This document shows, in pieces, positions 1 to 12,061 of a stretch of 64,000 nucleotides of DNA (positions are counted from its first letter, which is position 1; each line of letters starts with the position of its first letter). The DNA is taken from the NCBI GenBank assembly GCA_024704765.1, contig JAKMXF010000077.1, positions 635,220 through 699,219 of the forward strand. The letters are read 5' to 3'. The notes below the pieces were generated by a model. That model saw only the letters and a list, made by a program, of their open reading frames with translations. It searched no databases and had not been told where the DNA came from. The stretch is from Oopsacas minuta (lineage: Eukaryota; Porifera; Hexactinellida; Lyssacinosida; Leucopsacidae). Made by a program: the position numbers and the translations under genes.

Positions 1-139
1 AATGTTCATATGAGATGAATTTACAAAAACATCGTGGCAATTTGGGCAATTTACCTGTTATCATAGACTACCAATATTTATCTATAATATTAGTATTATG
101 TGTTTCTAGAACATCAGGTGAAAATTTAGCATTTACCTG
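1..139. other. Unassigned AT-rich sequence
   Basis: No coding or repeat signal was recognised up to the start of the foldback repeat at about 140. Confidence 0.4.
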
Positions 140-257
140 TCAATATTTGTTAGAATAGGGTAATTTCATAGATCTTGAAAGAATTCCCTTAATAATAATA
201 TATTATTAAGGGAATGTTTTCCCTGATCTATGAAATTACCCAATCCAAACATTGATA
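140..257. repeat. Foldback inverted repeat (hairpin MITE-like)
   Basis: The two halves are near-perfect reverse complements around a centre near position 199. Both arms carry GGGTAATTTCATAGATC outside and TTCCCTTAATAATA at the centre, with one short non-matching stretch between them. Arms of nearly 60 nt with almost no loop make this a foldback structure, typical of foldback MITEs. No target-site duplication was found. Confidence 0.7.
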
Positions 258-545
258 ACTCTAGTAATCATATAACCTATAAGTGAAAATATAGTATTAT
301 GATCATTTGTCCAATTACAAAGAATGAGACGGTCAGACAGGCTATAATTAATTTGACCAGCCAACTTAAAGACAGTAGAGCTCAGAATTGTCTAAATCTT
401 TTGCAAAACATATATATAGAACTCAGTTAGTGTGTATTTGCTTCCAAACTGGTTATATACACTTAAACTTGTAAGAAAAATATTTCGAGAAAACCAAAAA
501 ATATTTTAATACTCCAGGGATGTCTTACCCGATTTCTAGTGTATA

Positions 546-1864
546 ACGGGGTGCTACTAAAAATCCGACAACTTCACGAGTGTCAGATAATATCAATTAC
601 TATGCCACCATATGTTTATATTGTTTGATATTTAAGTACACTACTTGACAACTTATAATTAGAAATTATTATTAAGACAGGTGTACTTCGCAAAATGGAG
701 ACCCTTTCAGAGAAGCAGAGAAGAGACATAGTTGTACAGTTCTATAAGGAGTACTCCGATAGGGGTAAGTGTTTCACCATTGACCATTTTATGAAGATGA
801 AAATGAGGAGGAGTACATTATAGGACATCTTGGGAAGTTATGAGAGAAGGAAAACAACAGAAAGGAAAGGGGGGAGTGGAAGAACCGCACAGAAACTGCC
901 AGTATTGAAGAGGATGCGGTTGAAACAGGCTGCCAATAACAAGAAGGGGGTCAGTCACAGAAAACTGGCTGCGAAGTTCAATGTAAGCAGATCTTATGTA
1001 AGAAAGGTTCTCAAAAGTCAGAATGTAAAGTACTCAAGAGACAGAAGTGCCCAGATTCAACTCCAGACCAACAAACACGACAGATAAAGTGCCTCAGGTC
1101 CATGAATCGGAAACTCTGTCCGCCAAATTCAGATGTAGTGATCATTTTGGACGACGAGTCGTATTTCCCTCTCAAACATGATGAAATGCCCGGAAATGAT
1201 GGTTTTACTCAGATAACAAGAAGAATACCCCATTCAGTGTAAAATACAAAACAAAACAGAATTTTGCTCCAAAGGTCATGATCTGGCTCGCAATCAGCGA
1301 ACGGGGCCACTCCGACGTCTATGTGAAGCCATCAGGTTTTGGTATTAATAGTGGAGAATATATTGGTGAATGTATTCGTGCAAGATTGGTTCTTGTTATC
1401 AATCAATTGCACAAAGGCGACGAGATCTTGTTTTGGCCAGATCTAGCAAGCTCCCATTACTCTATAGCGACCAGAGCTTGCTACAAAGAGATCGGAATTA
1501 ATGTTGTCCCAAAGAAATGAACCCTCCCAACGTCCCCCAACTACGGCTTATTGAAAATTTTTGGGGAATTCTTAAAGCAGAGGTCTATAAGGGTGCGTGG
1601 GAGGCCAAAAAGCGTCGCTCAATTGGTTAATAGAATAAAAGATGTCTAGCTGAAATGGACTAGACATCTGTCCAGGCAATGATGCGAACTTGTAAAACAA
1701 ACATCAGAAAGGCAGCAGACAAAACACCTCTCGTAATGCTATAATTGACACTATATGAACTTTTGACTATGAATAGAGTATATACAAAAGCCGAATGAAT
1801 AGGCCACAATATAGTCCATTCAAGTCCTGATCAAAACCAGTCCGGATTTTTAGTAGCACCCCGC
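546..1864 (+). mobile_element. Tc1/mariner-superfamily element, DD37E-like
   Basis: The terminal inverted repeats begin CGGGGTGCTACTAAAAATCC at both ends, about 22 bp with one mismatch. Both are flanked by TA, the target dinucleotide of the IS630-Tc1-mariner superfamily. The length of about 1.3 kb is normal for the group. The internal gene is broken (see 695-1649), so the copy is non-autonomous now. Exact ends are ambiguous by 2 bp because the flanks read TATA. Confidence 0.85.
695..1649 (+). pseudogene. DD37E-type transposase pseudogene
   Basis: This encodes the DDE transposase of the element at 546-1864. The first ATG is at 695. A stop near 822 separates a short N-terminal piece from a basic helix-turn-helix region (830-1087, with KLAAKFNVSRSYVRKVL). 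The first catalytic motif, DDESYFPL, is in another frame near 1150. The core resumes at 1278 with VMIWLAISERG and the second motif WPDLASSHYS. After a further frameshift near 1515 the third motif reads LRLIENFWGILK. About 37 residues separate the second Asp from the Glu, hence DD37E. All three catalytic residues can still be seen, but at least three frame breaks preclude a functional protein. Confidence 0.82.
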
Positions 1865-3330
1865 TATACTTGTCAACAGATGCCCTACGATTTATTCAGT
1901 GGTAGGCTTGGTTTGAAGCCTTAATAATGGACAAAAGGACAAAAAATGAATATACATGACATGAATAGAACGCAGCAGAAAAAGAGCAGGGTGCAATAAA
2001 GGAGGAAGTCCTAGGAAAAATAGAACATATGATCTCCCCAATTATATACCTAGCCAAAACATACATTATAAATACATTTGAAAGATGAGATTGTAATTAA
2101 GTAACTCCAAAACAAATGTGGAGAAGTTTACAAGAGAAAAAACTATATGGGAACATCACATAATTTTAGGTTGTGCACAAACTGGAATAGTCGAGCCTGT
2201 TTAAGGCCTTCGAGGGTCATGCGTTGAGAGCGCCTGATCTATATGCTTGGCGGGCACCTAAAAATACCAGTTTAGCAGCCAAGAAGGACATAAAGCAGCG
2301 GCACTGAGACTCAAATTGTATCGATAGATATATTACAGTCCAGAAAAGTGCCCTCAAGGAGTCCCTCCAATAAATAGTATCACCTAGAATTTCCTGGAAA
2401 CCCCTAGAGGGTTGTCGCACTTACTGGGCAAACTAAGGACAATATAATACTACTTAGAAGCAGTAGATGATGCTGATAACTATCACCCTTTAATGACAGT
2501 GCAAACTCAAATTATCCTTGGATAAGCTTTGAAAGATATCTGTGGACAAATGTACATGCCATAAGGATTAACAGATGCAACATTTAAAAAGGAATAATGA
2601 TAGAGATGTTGAGCCGTATGAAGAAGCTATAAGATTTGTCATATGAAATATCGGACGAAGATGATTTGTCATAAGAAGGTCGGGTTACAAATCAAGCCAT
2701 CGCTTAAAAATCCATTAAAAGCACAACTAATGTGCAGTGAAAATTCTTTAGGAAGCCGACATTACTGAAAAGATTTATCATATTCGAAATTTTCATCTGA
2801 TGCAAAAATCTAAGAACTGTGCAACCGATTTATAGCAGACGACATCGTCCAGAATTATAAAAATTTAAGAGCCGGAAACATGGCCAAAAAGGAAAGAAGG
2901 TTAGGAATTTGATTATCAAAGTGAGAATATTTGCTGTGAAATTTAGAGGGAAGAATAGCAATTCCTAAAGAGTTAGAGTGCATCGAAATAATGGTGAAAT
3001 TTTATAAAAACATATTCATTAATTCACTAAGCAGTCTTTAACGATTGTAATTTTCTAATTCGCTGCTTCCACTCGGATTCGAAATCCATTAATAAATTCA
3101 TGTACTATATTCTATGTTTACAGAGTCTATATAAAGTTCAATTTTGTTAATAGTAATTATCTGTTAGTAAATTCTATTCATACCAGGGAATAATGGAGAA
3201 GATTTGAACTACTGGGTATCCCTTATATGGACACTGGTAATAAGGGAAACCCATTGTATATACGTATATGCGTATATAGAATATCGATGTGTAGGTTCGA
3301 AATTGATTAAATAAAATGAAAGACCATAAG
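1865..3330. other. No recognisable gene
   Basis: AT-rich sequence with only short, stop-rich reading frames. A short cysteine/histidine-like stretch near 2110-2175 was considered and rejected as a zinc finger. Nothing else was recognised. Confidence 0.4.
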
Positions 3331-3339
3331 GGTTGATAT

Positions 3340-3560
3340 TTAGCATACGGTTGTATCCTGGATCTGACTCGGACAAGTTCGAGTCTTGAAAGATGGATCA
3401 GATATATGACGAAATTATGAAGTAGTTTAATCTCTTTGCACTTCAAAAATCAAACTGTTAACCACTGGTCAGCTAATATGCATGTTAGATTTATCAAATT
3501 TGCAACACAGGTAACCGTATATTGATCCATCCCCTGACTTCAGAATCTACATCCAAAGCA
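3340..3560. repeat. Dispersed repeat, copy 1 of 3
   Basis: Shares blocks with 56330-56480, including GGACAAGTTC and an AACCACTG-CAG-ATAT-CATG stretch, and more weakly with 23100-23220. Each copy follows a TA-rich simple stretch, here around 3255-3285. No coding content was recognised. It is probably an ancient non-autonomous transposon or a retroelement fragment. Confidence 0.5.
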
Positions 3561-3649
3561 CAATCACCATGAAATTATTACTTGACTCTATCTTAGCTCT
3601 AAAAAGTCCTATTTTTAAAATTCTGAAAGTTTAGAGAATTTGAATTACT

Positions 3650-3955
3650 CGAGGCACGAATTCAAAAGGTTTTTCACAAATGGGCATTCTCATGAGTTTT
3701 CCCCATATGGGGATTCCAATGCCTCTTTCCATATTGGAGTGCCATGGGATTTGGATATTGGGATTATAATAGGTTTCGCAACTGGCGATTGCAAAGGTTT
3801 TTCGATATGGGAATTCACAATGGTTTATAAATGTGAAGATTAGCATAACTTTTCCATAAACGTGTTCCCATGAGTTTCCAATATGGGGATTACGATGGAT
3901 TTCGCATATGGGCCCCATTATAGATTTTGGGAATCACCATCGGAATTCTCAAACT
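3650..3955. repeat. Decayed minisatellite, ~25-bp period
   Basis: A unit close to GGGATTCCCATGGGTTTTCC followed by a short ATATG tail recurs about ten times with substitutions and small indels. Clear members start near 3684, 3710, 3870 and 3893. The periodicity also produces long open frames on both strands. Neither strand shows a known domain, so these are treated as artefacts of the repeat. Confidence 0.6.
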
Positions 3956-5393
3956 CAAGGTAATCTTGATTTGAAATAATGTCTGATAGATAGCCTCCTA
4001 TATTTACTACCATACATGACAAGTCACTACGTAATAACAAAAATATGAAAAAAATAGAAATTGTATAGAGTGGAACTTTGGAAATACGGAGACGTTTGAT
4101 ACGAATTTCCAGATAAGGAGAACAAATATCTGCAAATATTCAGGTCCCCAAGCGAATATCAAATTGGTCCTGGATAAGGTTAGATGAAAAATGTTAAATA
4201 TATAACCGATTGAGAAAAAATAACTAGAATTTCTATACAAGTGAAAATATAGAACAAAAAAGATCATTATCGAATTTAAGAGTTCAGTAAGGATCGAAAC
4301 TAAATATTGTAAATTCATATAATGGGTTAAATCTGAATAACCCAAGAAACATTTTCAGAATGAATATTTGAAAAACATAATCATATAAAATGCAAGTTAT
4401 TGGTGACAAGATTTAAGAAACAAAATCAGACACGGGTCCACCATGTGAATCTCTGCTACTTCTATGTAATTTTACAAAAATAGTGTCCAACCACTCAATC
4501 TGGGATGATCAGGACCTCACCCAATAAATAAACTTGGCGATTGGAGATAATATTGCTAAATCGAAGTCTAAATACAATTGCCGAACGTGGTATTATCTTA
4601 TCAAGAAATTCATATAATATTTGTAAATTGTATAGGATAAGGACAAATTGTAAACAAGGGTAGGAAATTATCAATTAACTGAAATTGAGATAAATAAGAT
4701 CCACAAAGTAATATACTGAACCCTATGGCAAAAGAGTACTACATAGTATTTAATGAAAAGGAGAGTTATTCGAAATATGAATACTACAAAGTTTCATAAT
4801 AGACATACGCAATATCAGCATTTCTATTGTTTGAATCTGTAACTGTGATATTAATGACTTTTCCATTTGCTGAATCTACCAAAGTGGTTAGTGGGGAGGT
4901 CACGAGTATTTCTAGATGAAAATAACAAAGGTAAATAAGAAAGTCAATGAAAAGAACAGGCAAAGAAATTTTCATGCAAATAATGAAAAAATCAAAAACT
5001 TTGCGTCGACGGAAATTCTGAGATAATCTACGCAACGTTAAGAAATGAAGAGCTTGTATTAAACGGACAGCCGCCATGAAAATGAATGCGATATCAATAT
5101 GGTCTACCAACTCGCACTCTTCGGCAACAATTAAATCGAAACATCGATAGCATGTGAATAGTAAGAATATTTAAGTACAGTATGACTACTTTGAAGAGTC
5201 ACAAAAGGGATGAATTTCTAGTGAAGAAGATCACGATTATAAACAGTTCGATAGTAACTCAGATATATTTATTGATCACTTAGGGAAATTCATGTAGAGG
5301 TTTTTGTAAAAGTTCAATGCATAAGTAGTTGTTAGTTCAGAAATAATATACATCAGTAAGACATTAACTGGGGGCACAAGGTTGTTCAATAGC
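3956..5393. other. No confident gene; one weak minus-strand exon candidate
   Basis: Mostly stop-rich. On the minus strand, a good-looking acceptor (ttttcatctag) at 4912 precedes about 42 open codons, ending near 4784. The candidate starts in phase 1, like the host-gene exons at 58460 and 62078. Its translation contains GKVINITVTDSNN but is not a convincing Ig or FnIII domain, and the donor is poor. It is recorded only as a possibility. Confidence 0.25.
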
Positions 5394-5481
5394 GTGATAT
5401 TTTGTATATTAGATCAAATATCAATTCAAAATATACGTTCAAAGAGGAATTGATCAAATATATTTGCATACAAAATATCAC
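5394..5481. repeat. Short imperfect inverted repeat
   Basis: The left arm (5394-5427, starting GTGATATTTTGTAT) and the right arm (5446-5481) are imperfect reverse complements with a loop of about 20 nt. It resembles a small foldback MITE. A separate GC-rich hairpin with stem GGGCACCA/TGGTGCCC lies at about 5629-5662. Confidence 0.5.
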
Positions 5482-6982
5482 AAATAAGTAAAAACATAGT
5501 TAAGTTGTTCTTGAGTTGCAAATGAGAACATGGATGGCACAAATTTGTCAGTATCCCCATATAACGCGTAGAGTTGAAATTATGTCAAATCAGGACAGGC
5601 CATAGATAGTAATACCCGAGTTCCCATCAAAGGGCACCAAAACAATGGGGCTCGGTGGTGCCCAGGCCCCCCGACACCAGAATCGGTGAGACCAGGCGGA
5701 GATTATGGAACACGTCATTTGTGTTTAATTTATAGCAGTCGATATAATTATTATGAATCCACACCGTTGTAGAAAATTCGATATATCCTTATTATTTCTA
5801 CACATCATATACTGACTGATTCTAGTGGTGCAATTAAATTTTAACTTGAGTTTACATACATTTCTCATAGCGTATATTCTGAAAATACCTCTGTGTTCAG
5901 ATTGACCTATGGTCATAGTATACCATATACAGTTGAGGATTCAACAATGGGTAAGTATTAACCAATCAATGAGTTTCAGTATAGATCACTTTACAGTACT
6001 GTCCAAATGTTATATTAGCAGCCAGCTTATATGTCCCCTTGCATGTCCACGCACATCGAGAAGAAATTTACATGCAAACTCCATAATTCTGCATAATAAG
6101 TTACACATACAAATACATTTGAGCATGTGCCTTTTAGCTATCTTGATGAATTAACATATAAATAGTGCAATATTAATGTATTATCTTTCAGATATTTTGC
6201 CTCTCCGTTTCTCTCCATATTTCATGTGTCAAGTCTGTCAAAACTTCATGATTCGAGGATATATGAACAATATAATATTATTATAAGGACAGGTTAAAAT
6301 AATAAATCTTCGAAGCAGATTTTGCTTTGTAATTGAATAAGTTTATATTACCTATTGGATTATTTAATCTCGTATTCAGATAATTGGGGGAAATATATGA
6401 TGCTGAGTGTACCGTATAACCTCGATACCGAACTCGTTGGGTTCTATCGAAAGCGTTTGGTTATTCATTTAGAGCTGAAAATGTTCCTTTTTGGCAATTT
6501 CATACGAGGTAAAATCCGATAGACAAACGATCCTGAAGGTAATTACCTCCAAACGCATATTAAAATGCAATTTCAAACGTTTTCTCGAATAACCCAATTT
6601 GAATTGTATTTGGATAATCGAGGCCGTAAATTGACAGTGGAATAGGAAATGTGACCAAGGGCATGTTTGGATAATTGAAGAGCTAGGATAATCCATTTCG
6701 GATCATTGAGGTTGCATTGTAACAAAGAGGTCAGATTGGCCCAGACGAAAGCTTGTAGATTAACAAATATAAGTCGCTCAATCGGCATTTCTGTTGCATT
6801 ACAAAAACATGTGCCCAAATTCCAGTCCATAATGATAAAGTTTGCGTATAGAAAAAGAAATTTCTCCACTACCTCAAACGTATTTTACCAAACTAGTAAA
6901 TTAAACACGATTAATTTTGTAGTTGTGGAGTTTCTTCACAATTTGGAATGAAGTGAAATTTTTCCCTATATTAGTGTCAGAC
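5482..6982. other. Non-coding; possible pogo/Tigger-type MITE debris
   Basis: No gene was recognised. Between about 6409 and 6720 there are repeated motifs of the style CTCGATACCGAAC and TGGATAATCGAGG. These resemble subterminal sequences of Tigger/pogo-class elements and recur loosely near 48850-48910 and 61690-61800. No clean terminal repeats or TA duplication could be fixed. Confidence 0.3.
6975..6982. repeat. 8-bp target-site duplication (left) of hAT
   Basis: TGTCAGAC here is repeated exactly at 9486-9493, immediately outside the terminal repeats of the hAT element. An 8-bp duplication is diagnostic of hAT integration. Confidence 0.9.
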
Positions 6983-9485
6983 TAGGGTTTTTAATCCCGA
7001 ACTCTTTTTATAATCCCGGGATTTCGGGATTTCCATATTTAAAATCCCGGGATCCGGGGAATTTCCGGGAATCCCTTGATAAATGATGATAATTATCTCT
7101 CTAGCAATTTTTAAATTTGTTTAATTATATGATAGTCTGATAGAATGAAAGTATAATATAGGGGTATATAGGGAGTACAAGATGAATATGAATGAGTAAT
7201 AAGTTTATTTAGTCTATCATCAATTTTTTTTCTTGTTGGCCCTTATGAATGCTAGTGTATCCAAAGTGCTATCACTGAGTCTTGTTCTAAATTTGTCACA
7301 TAAATATGCCGAACAAGAAAATGCTCGTTCCGCTTCAACTGAGGTTGCAGGTATTGTTAGTAGCATTTGATATACCTTTTCCAAATGATATCCTCGTTTT
7401 CCTGTCTGTTCTCCAATAGTAAGTTCATATTTCAATATATTGAATAATGAATGTTAAACTTGTATATCTTCTGGCTTTTTCATTGATGCGTCTATCGCTA
7501 ATTGTAATCTTTTTGCGAGGGGGATATCATCTAGGTTAGATATGCTTTCAGCCGTATTAGGTGAGTAAGGTACCATTGATACTTCTTCACCCACAGGTTC
7601 CTCATCTTCAATTCCTTTCCTTCGAGTTCTTGATAACAAATCAGCACAAAATGTGTTTACTACAGTCTTTTTTACAAGTCGTGCCGAAGGATTATGTAGG
7701 TATTGAAGTATCGCTGAAACTTCAGTGTACCTCTCTTGAACCATCCGCTGGCTTAGCGCCTCCAGGATTTGTGCATGATAATTTGTGTTAGATTTCTGAA
7801 TATCTTCCAATAGAAATTTTATAGTTGCTTCTGTTGTAATTAAATTTGTATCTCTTCTACATATAGTTTCTAAAGCAATCTTAATTGGATTCAAAGCTTC
7901 AACTATAGAAGAGATAGCCGCAATTTCTTGGTCGCTGAGGCATATATGTTCACCAAAATATAACAGAGCTTTATGTATTGGTAATTTGATCTGAATTATC
8001 CTCTCGAGCATATTCACAAGTGAGCTCCATCGAGTCTTACAATCAAGAACCACATTCAGCCCATTTGGATAAATCTCTTTCACATACGTTTGCAATGTTT
8101 CATTCTTCAAAGGTGATCGCTTGAATATTTTCACAATTCCACGTACTTTGGTTACTATTTTGGAGATGTCAAAATTTAGTGCAAGAGCATTCTGAGGGTC
8201 CATCGATTCCGAAACAATGAATCCATCATCATTAAAATCATCAAACATTTCCATATCTTCATCTTCATCTTCATCGGTTTCACTTGTACTAGAATAAATT
8301 TCTTCAGTTTCACTAAGTTGTTTTTGATAGATAACGTCTTGTATTTCAAGCTGGAGTCCATGTGCGTAGCATAACTGCTGATTTGTGGGTATTATTTTCC
8401 CCAACTTCTTCATCATTGAACACCCGTCTGTTGTGATAGAAATGACATCTGTTTCGAATTCTATTCCAAATTCTTTTAGTTTAAGTGAGATTATCTTGGA
8501 ACAAGCCTCTGAAGAAAATCTTTCCTTAATCCTTACCAATCCTAAGTTCCAAAAGAACCCAATGCCATGTATATTAATATTGAGATATCTTTTGTTTTGC
8601 AGGATGTCCATTCATCAAGGGTAAGACTGAAATATTGACCTTTTGATTTAATAATGCTTAGATTTCTGGTAATATCTTGGCGTAATTGCTGACCATATTT
8701 TAGCACTTGATCTCTTATTCCGACAACCGATCTTGGTAGTGAATGTCCTAGTGCAGCAAGAGATTTTCTCAAGTCCATTGATGTAGTAAATATATTAAAT
8801 GAAAGCCCATCGCAAGCTGTCATCCTGGCTAACACAGCTGGTAGGCTAGCGTCGTTCATGTAATAATCTAATTTCCTAACCGCACATGTATGTGAGATAG
8901 CACTTTCTTCATTATTTGAGAGTTCAATAAATCAATTTGGTGCTGTGATTTAAGATGATTGTGTAGCACCTTTGTTGATCCCCTTCGCATTTAAGTACCT
9001 TTTTACAGAATTACACTCAGCTACTTTCCCACATACCAAGCGCTTAAAATGGTTCCAAATTTTAGATCCTGCAAACTCTTGAAACATAACTTTTCCAGCC
9101 ATTCAAGGTACGATATAACGATAATGCAACAATTACGATTTAGAATGAAATTGAGGCTTTTCTGACGATTCACCTTATATTTGAAATTTGAATAGTTAGA
9201 ATGGTTGAGTGGTACCTTACAAGTTTGCTTGAATTCTCTGACTTGTTAAGCACTTATTAATTTTGGTGTCTTATTCATATTGAAAACATATTTCATTCAG
9301 TATTAACAATACGAAACCAATTAAATCCCTAAATCATTTCAACGCAATTACACAAATGTACATAATGATCATAGAGCATGTCAATATGCAATCAAGAAGA
9401 TATCCCGGGATTGAAGAAACAATCCCGGTAATTAGTCCCGAAACAATAACCTCGGGATCCCGGGATCCCGGGATTAAAAACCCTA
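6983..9485 (-). mobile_element. hAT DNA transposon, near full length
   Basis: The ends read TAGGGTTTTTAATCCCG in inverted orientation, flanked by a perfect 8-bp duplication TGTCAGAC. The total is 2503 bp. Both subterminal regions are packed with ATCCCGGGAT and related palindromes (6990-7065 and 9400-9475), plausible transposase binding sites. The transposase gene fills 7220-9102 on the minus strand and carries only a few lesions, so this is one of the younger insertions in the window. Confidence 0.93.
7220..9102 (-). pseudogene. hAT transposase (BED-type), lightly damaged
   Basis: The transposase of the 6983-9485 element, starting at an ATG at 9102-9100. The N-terminus (MAGKVMFQEFAG then KIWNHFKR) looks like a degraded BED zinc finger, with stops near 8930. 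The core runs through LTLDEWTS, shifts frame near 8560-8600, and continues with ISITTDGCSMM (first catalytic Asp), CYAHGLQLEIQDV (the C..H insertion-domain motif), an acidic Glu/Asp-rich loop and DCKTRWSSL (the hAT R-W motif). An in-frame stop at about 7454 precedes the C-terminal dimerisation segment TIPATSVEAERAFS, which contains the catalytic Glu. Lesions are a few stops and one frameshift. It is unlikely to be functional as it stands. Confidence 0.9.
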
Positions 9486-9493
9486 TGTCAGAC

Positions 9494-10500
9494 ATGCCAT
9501 TAGCTAGTATTTCAATAATCATATTATCACACAGCCTACGAAACTAAAACCTATCCACTGTCTAGAATTTCTTGGACAATGGATCATATATGATACATCA
9601 CCTACATATAATGGCACAAACCTTTGACCTGCAGCCAAAGTGCAGTGTTCCAGAGTGTATCTCATCCAAAACAGAAATTTTAGAAAATATGATAGCATAT
9701 ATTTAGTATAAATATTATAACATCTATTATCTATTAACATCGATGTATTGAATAATGTTGCTGCTAAATCTGTATAACGTAATTGATATGATATTTTTTA
9801 GCTTTCAGTATCGTTTTGGTTATGATACGGCGGTACTGTGCAAAATACTAAATAGATGAGACATTATACTCAAAATCAGGTATACCTCTGATTACTCGAT
9901 ATGCCTCTCAATTTCAAACATGTTTTCTCTTATATTTTCGATGGATCGAGTATGATCATGGAACAGTTAAAGTTTAGCATTTGAGGACGCAAAAGACTGC
10001 AGTTTGAAGCTGCAGAAAGAGGATGGAGATACACAGGTGATGTGGGACTCCTTAATTGCAAGGATGGAGGATATAGGAATGATTTAGAAAGCAGAAAAGC
10101 AAACAACAGGATAGCTCGATCCATCAACAGACTGTTTGTTTTATGAGTAGAACTTGCCAAGAAGATTCTAATGGGAACCAGTTGGCAGATCAGTTCAGCG
10201 TAGAGCAACGAAAACACAGATTGGCTCTGCGTACCATTATTCAAGCAATACAATCTCCCGTCATACAAGGATTAGCAATCCCCAGTCATTCTGATTAAGA
10301 GTGAAATTTCATTGGAACATTAGACGGCCAGTTTCTACTTCTAAAAGAAGAAATACGTATACAGAGAGGGATTATAGTTGTTGAGCTGGGAGACTCAGAA
10401 CATTTTCATTGGGTCTCTTGGTAATGTGGTTTCAGGACATTGATGAATGATGTAGTTAGTAATTTTCTAGGGGCGCTAAATACATTCCTGAAGAAGATAA
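9494..10500. other. No recognisable gene
   Basis: The minus strand carries an open frame at 9930-10268 without a known domain or good codon structure. The plus strand over the same interval is stop-rich. Nothing could be assigned. Confidence 0.4.
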
Positions 10501-10504
10501 ATGT

Positions 10505-10860
10505 GTTGATCGAGTCCAGAAACTTCAACCTGTTATGGTTTGAGGAGGAGTAGCAGCGAATTCGAGGACAAATCTGATTTTTACTCGAAAGGAGTAAAAG
10601 TAAACTTAGAAACTTATAGGAAGTTAATACTCGAGCCGGACTTCAAAGATGCAGGTCGTCCCTATTCAAAAATCAGGAATGGATATTCCAACATGACTCA
10701 GCTCCAGCGGATTCCTCGAATACTACTCAGTTCTGGCTGAGGGGGCAAAATATCAAGTTTTTTCAAAGACGGAATGGCCACTAGGCCGGATCGAGAAAAG
10801 TATACATTGTCGCTTCAACTTCTACCTAAGGCAAAAGCTGCCTTAACTCTTCTCTAGGAA
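10505..10860 (+). pseudogene. maT-type (DD37D) transposase remnant
   Basis: Clearly related to the better preserved maT transposase at 25561-26591. DRVQKLQPVMV aligns with DRVQKPLSLMVW there, then ANSRTNLIF with ADSRTNLIF, and further matches run through the catalytic region to KTEWPLG. Stops and frameshifts interrupt every segment, and no terminal repeats were found. It is an old fragment of the central catalytic domain only. Confidence 0.75.
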
Positions 10861-12061
10861 AATGCAAGACATAATTTGAAAAATATTTCAAGTTGATTAT
10901 TGCGGTTTTATATTTTTGCAGTGTCTCTTTCGTAAACTTGACTTTAAATTGTCTGAATTTTTGATTCCTTTGACTTAGCCCCTTTAGATATATTTGTGGT
11001 AATAGTAAGTCGCATATTTGCTTTCGAATTGTGTATTAGGCTAATTTCTATGTCCAAGGATACTCAAGTTATCAAGATATTTTGCATATTCTATCATTCC
11101 CTAATAATATTATCCACCCCCCTTTTCTGAAGATCTGCAAATGCATAATTCTTACAAGAAATAGCTATATCCTCACCAAACTTAGCATAATTTTGTATCT
11201 AGGTCCAAATTCATCAATAGACTACCGCAAAGAAATTTTACCAACTTTCCTTATCTCTTGCTCTTAACTTAGTTACCATTTATCTAGTATGGAATTTATA
11301 GTCAATAATTATATCTAAAAAACTCACTCAAATCATTCATATTATAGTGTGATTATATTCCTATAATTTATGTATTTTGAATATGGTAAGATACACGCTT
11401 AGTATTGTAGTATTTCATCCTGTTTTTGGTTATCCTTGACCCATCCCAGAAAATCTACTCCCAATAAAACTAGATCTATACAATCATTATAGTATGCTTA
11501 GAAATGAAGATTCTAAAACCTAACTCAACTAGAGATGATATAGCGAAAGGATTAACTGAAGTATTAGTGCGTATCTATAATTTGGCTTCCATACCCAAAA
11601 ATCAGAACTCAAAATATAACAGTACATCATTTCTGTTATTATCGAGAGAACAAAGCTTTTTGCTTCTTGAATTAGGCATTTGCAACTTGAGACATCGAAC
11701 TATACATTAAATTGAGAATTATAGGCTGGACATAATGCTAGTTTTGGATACATTTTCTGTAGTATCTAGCTCTCAATAATATCATCTATTTAGTCAGGAT
11801 TTTAACTAACATAGTCAAATTGCTCTATCAGGTATTTATCCTACGCATTTCAAATAGTAATATCTATCATATACTGGAGTAGTAGTCTATTGAGGGATGT
11901 ATATATTATCGTCCAAATTGAGTAATGTTATTCATATACTAAATTTGGGATAAACTATTATAGTTTATTAAAAACAATATTGTATAATTTCAATGCTAAG
12001 TTTTTGGTCAACTAAAAAACATGAATTATCATATTCTGAACTTGTATGTTGTATCCAGATT
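10861..12061. other. No recognisable gene
   Basis: AT-rich with short frames only. Nothing recognised. Confidence 0.4.

Noticed and set aside
2100-2180. C2H2-like zinc finger reading in plus strand
   Set aside because: It needs a frameshift within 25 codons, the Cys/His spacing is irregular, and no neighbouring coding sequence supports it.
3631-3918. Overlapping open frames on both strands (95 and 67 codons)
   Set aside because: They come from a decayed tandem repeat; neither translation shows a domain.
4080-4200. FnIII-like fragment on the minus strand
   Set aside because: Only a short NLIQDQFDIRL similarity; a stop follows immediately and no splice sites fit.
4784-4911. Additional host-gene exon on the minus strand
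   Set aside because: The acceptor is good and the phase fits, but the donor is poor and the 42 residues do not form a recognisable Ig or FnIII segment. Kept only as a weak possibility.
9930-10268. 112-codon minus-strand frame as a gene
   Set aside because: No start context, domain or neighbouring exon; its composition fits chance antisense of non-coding DNA.
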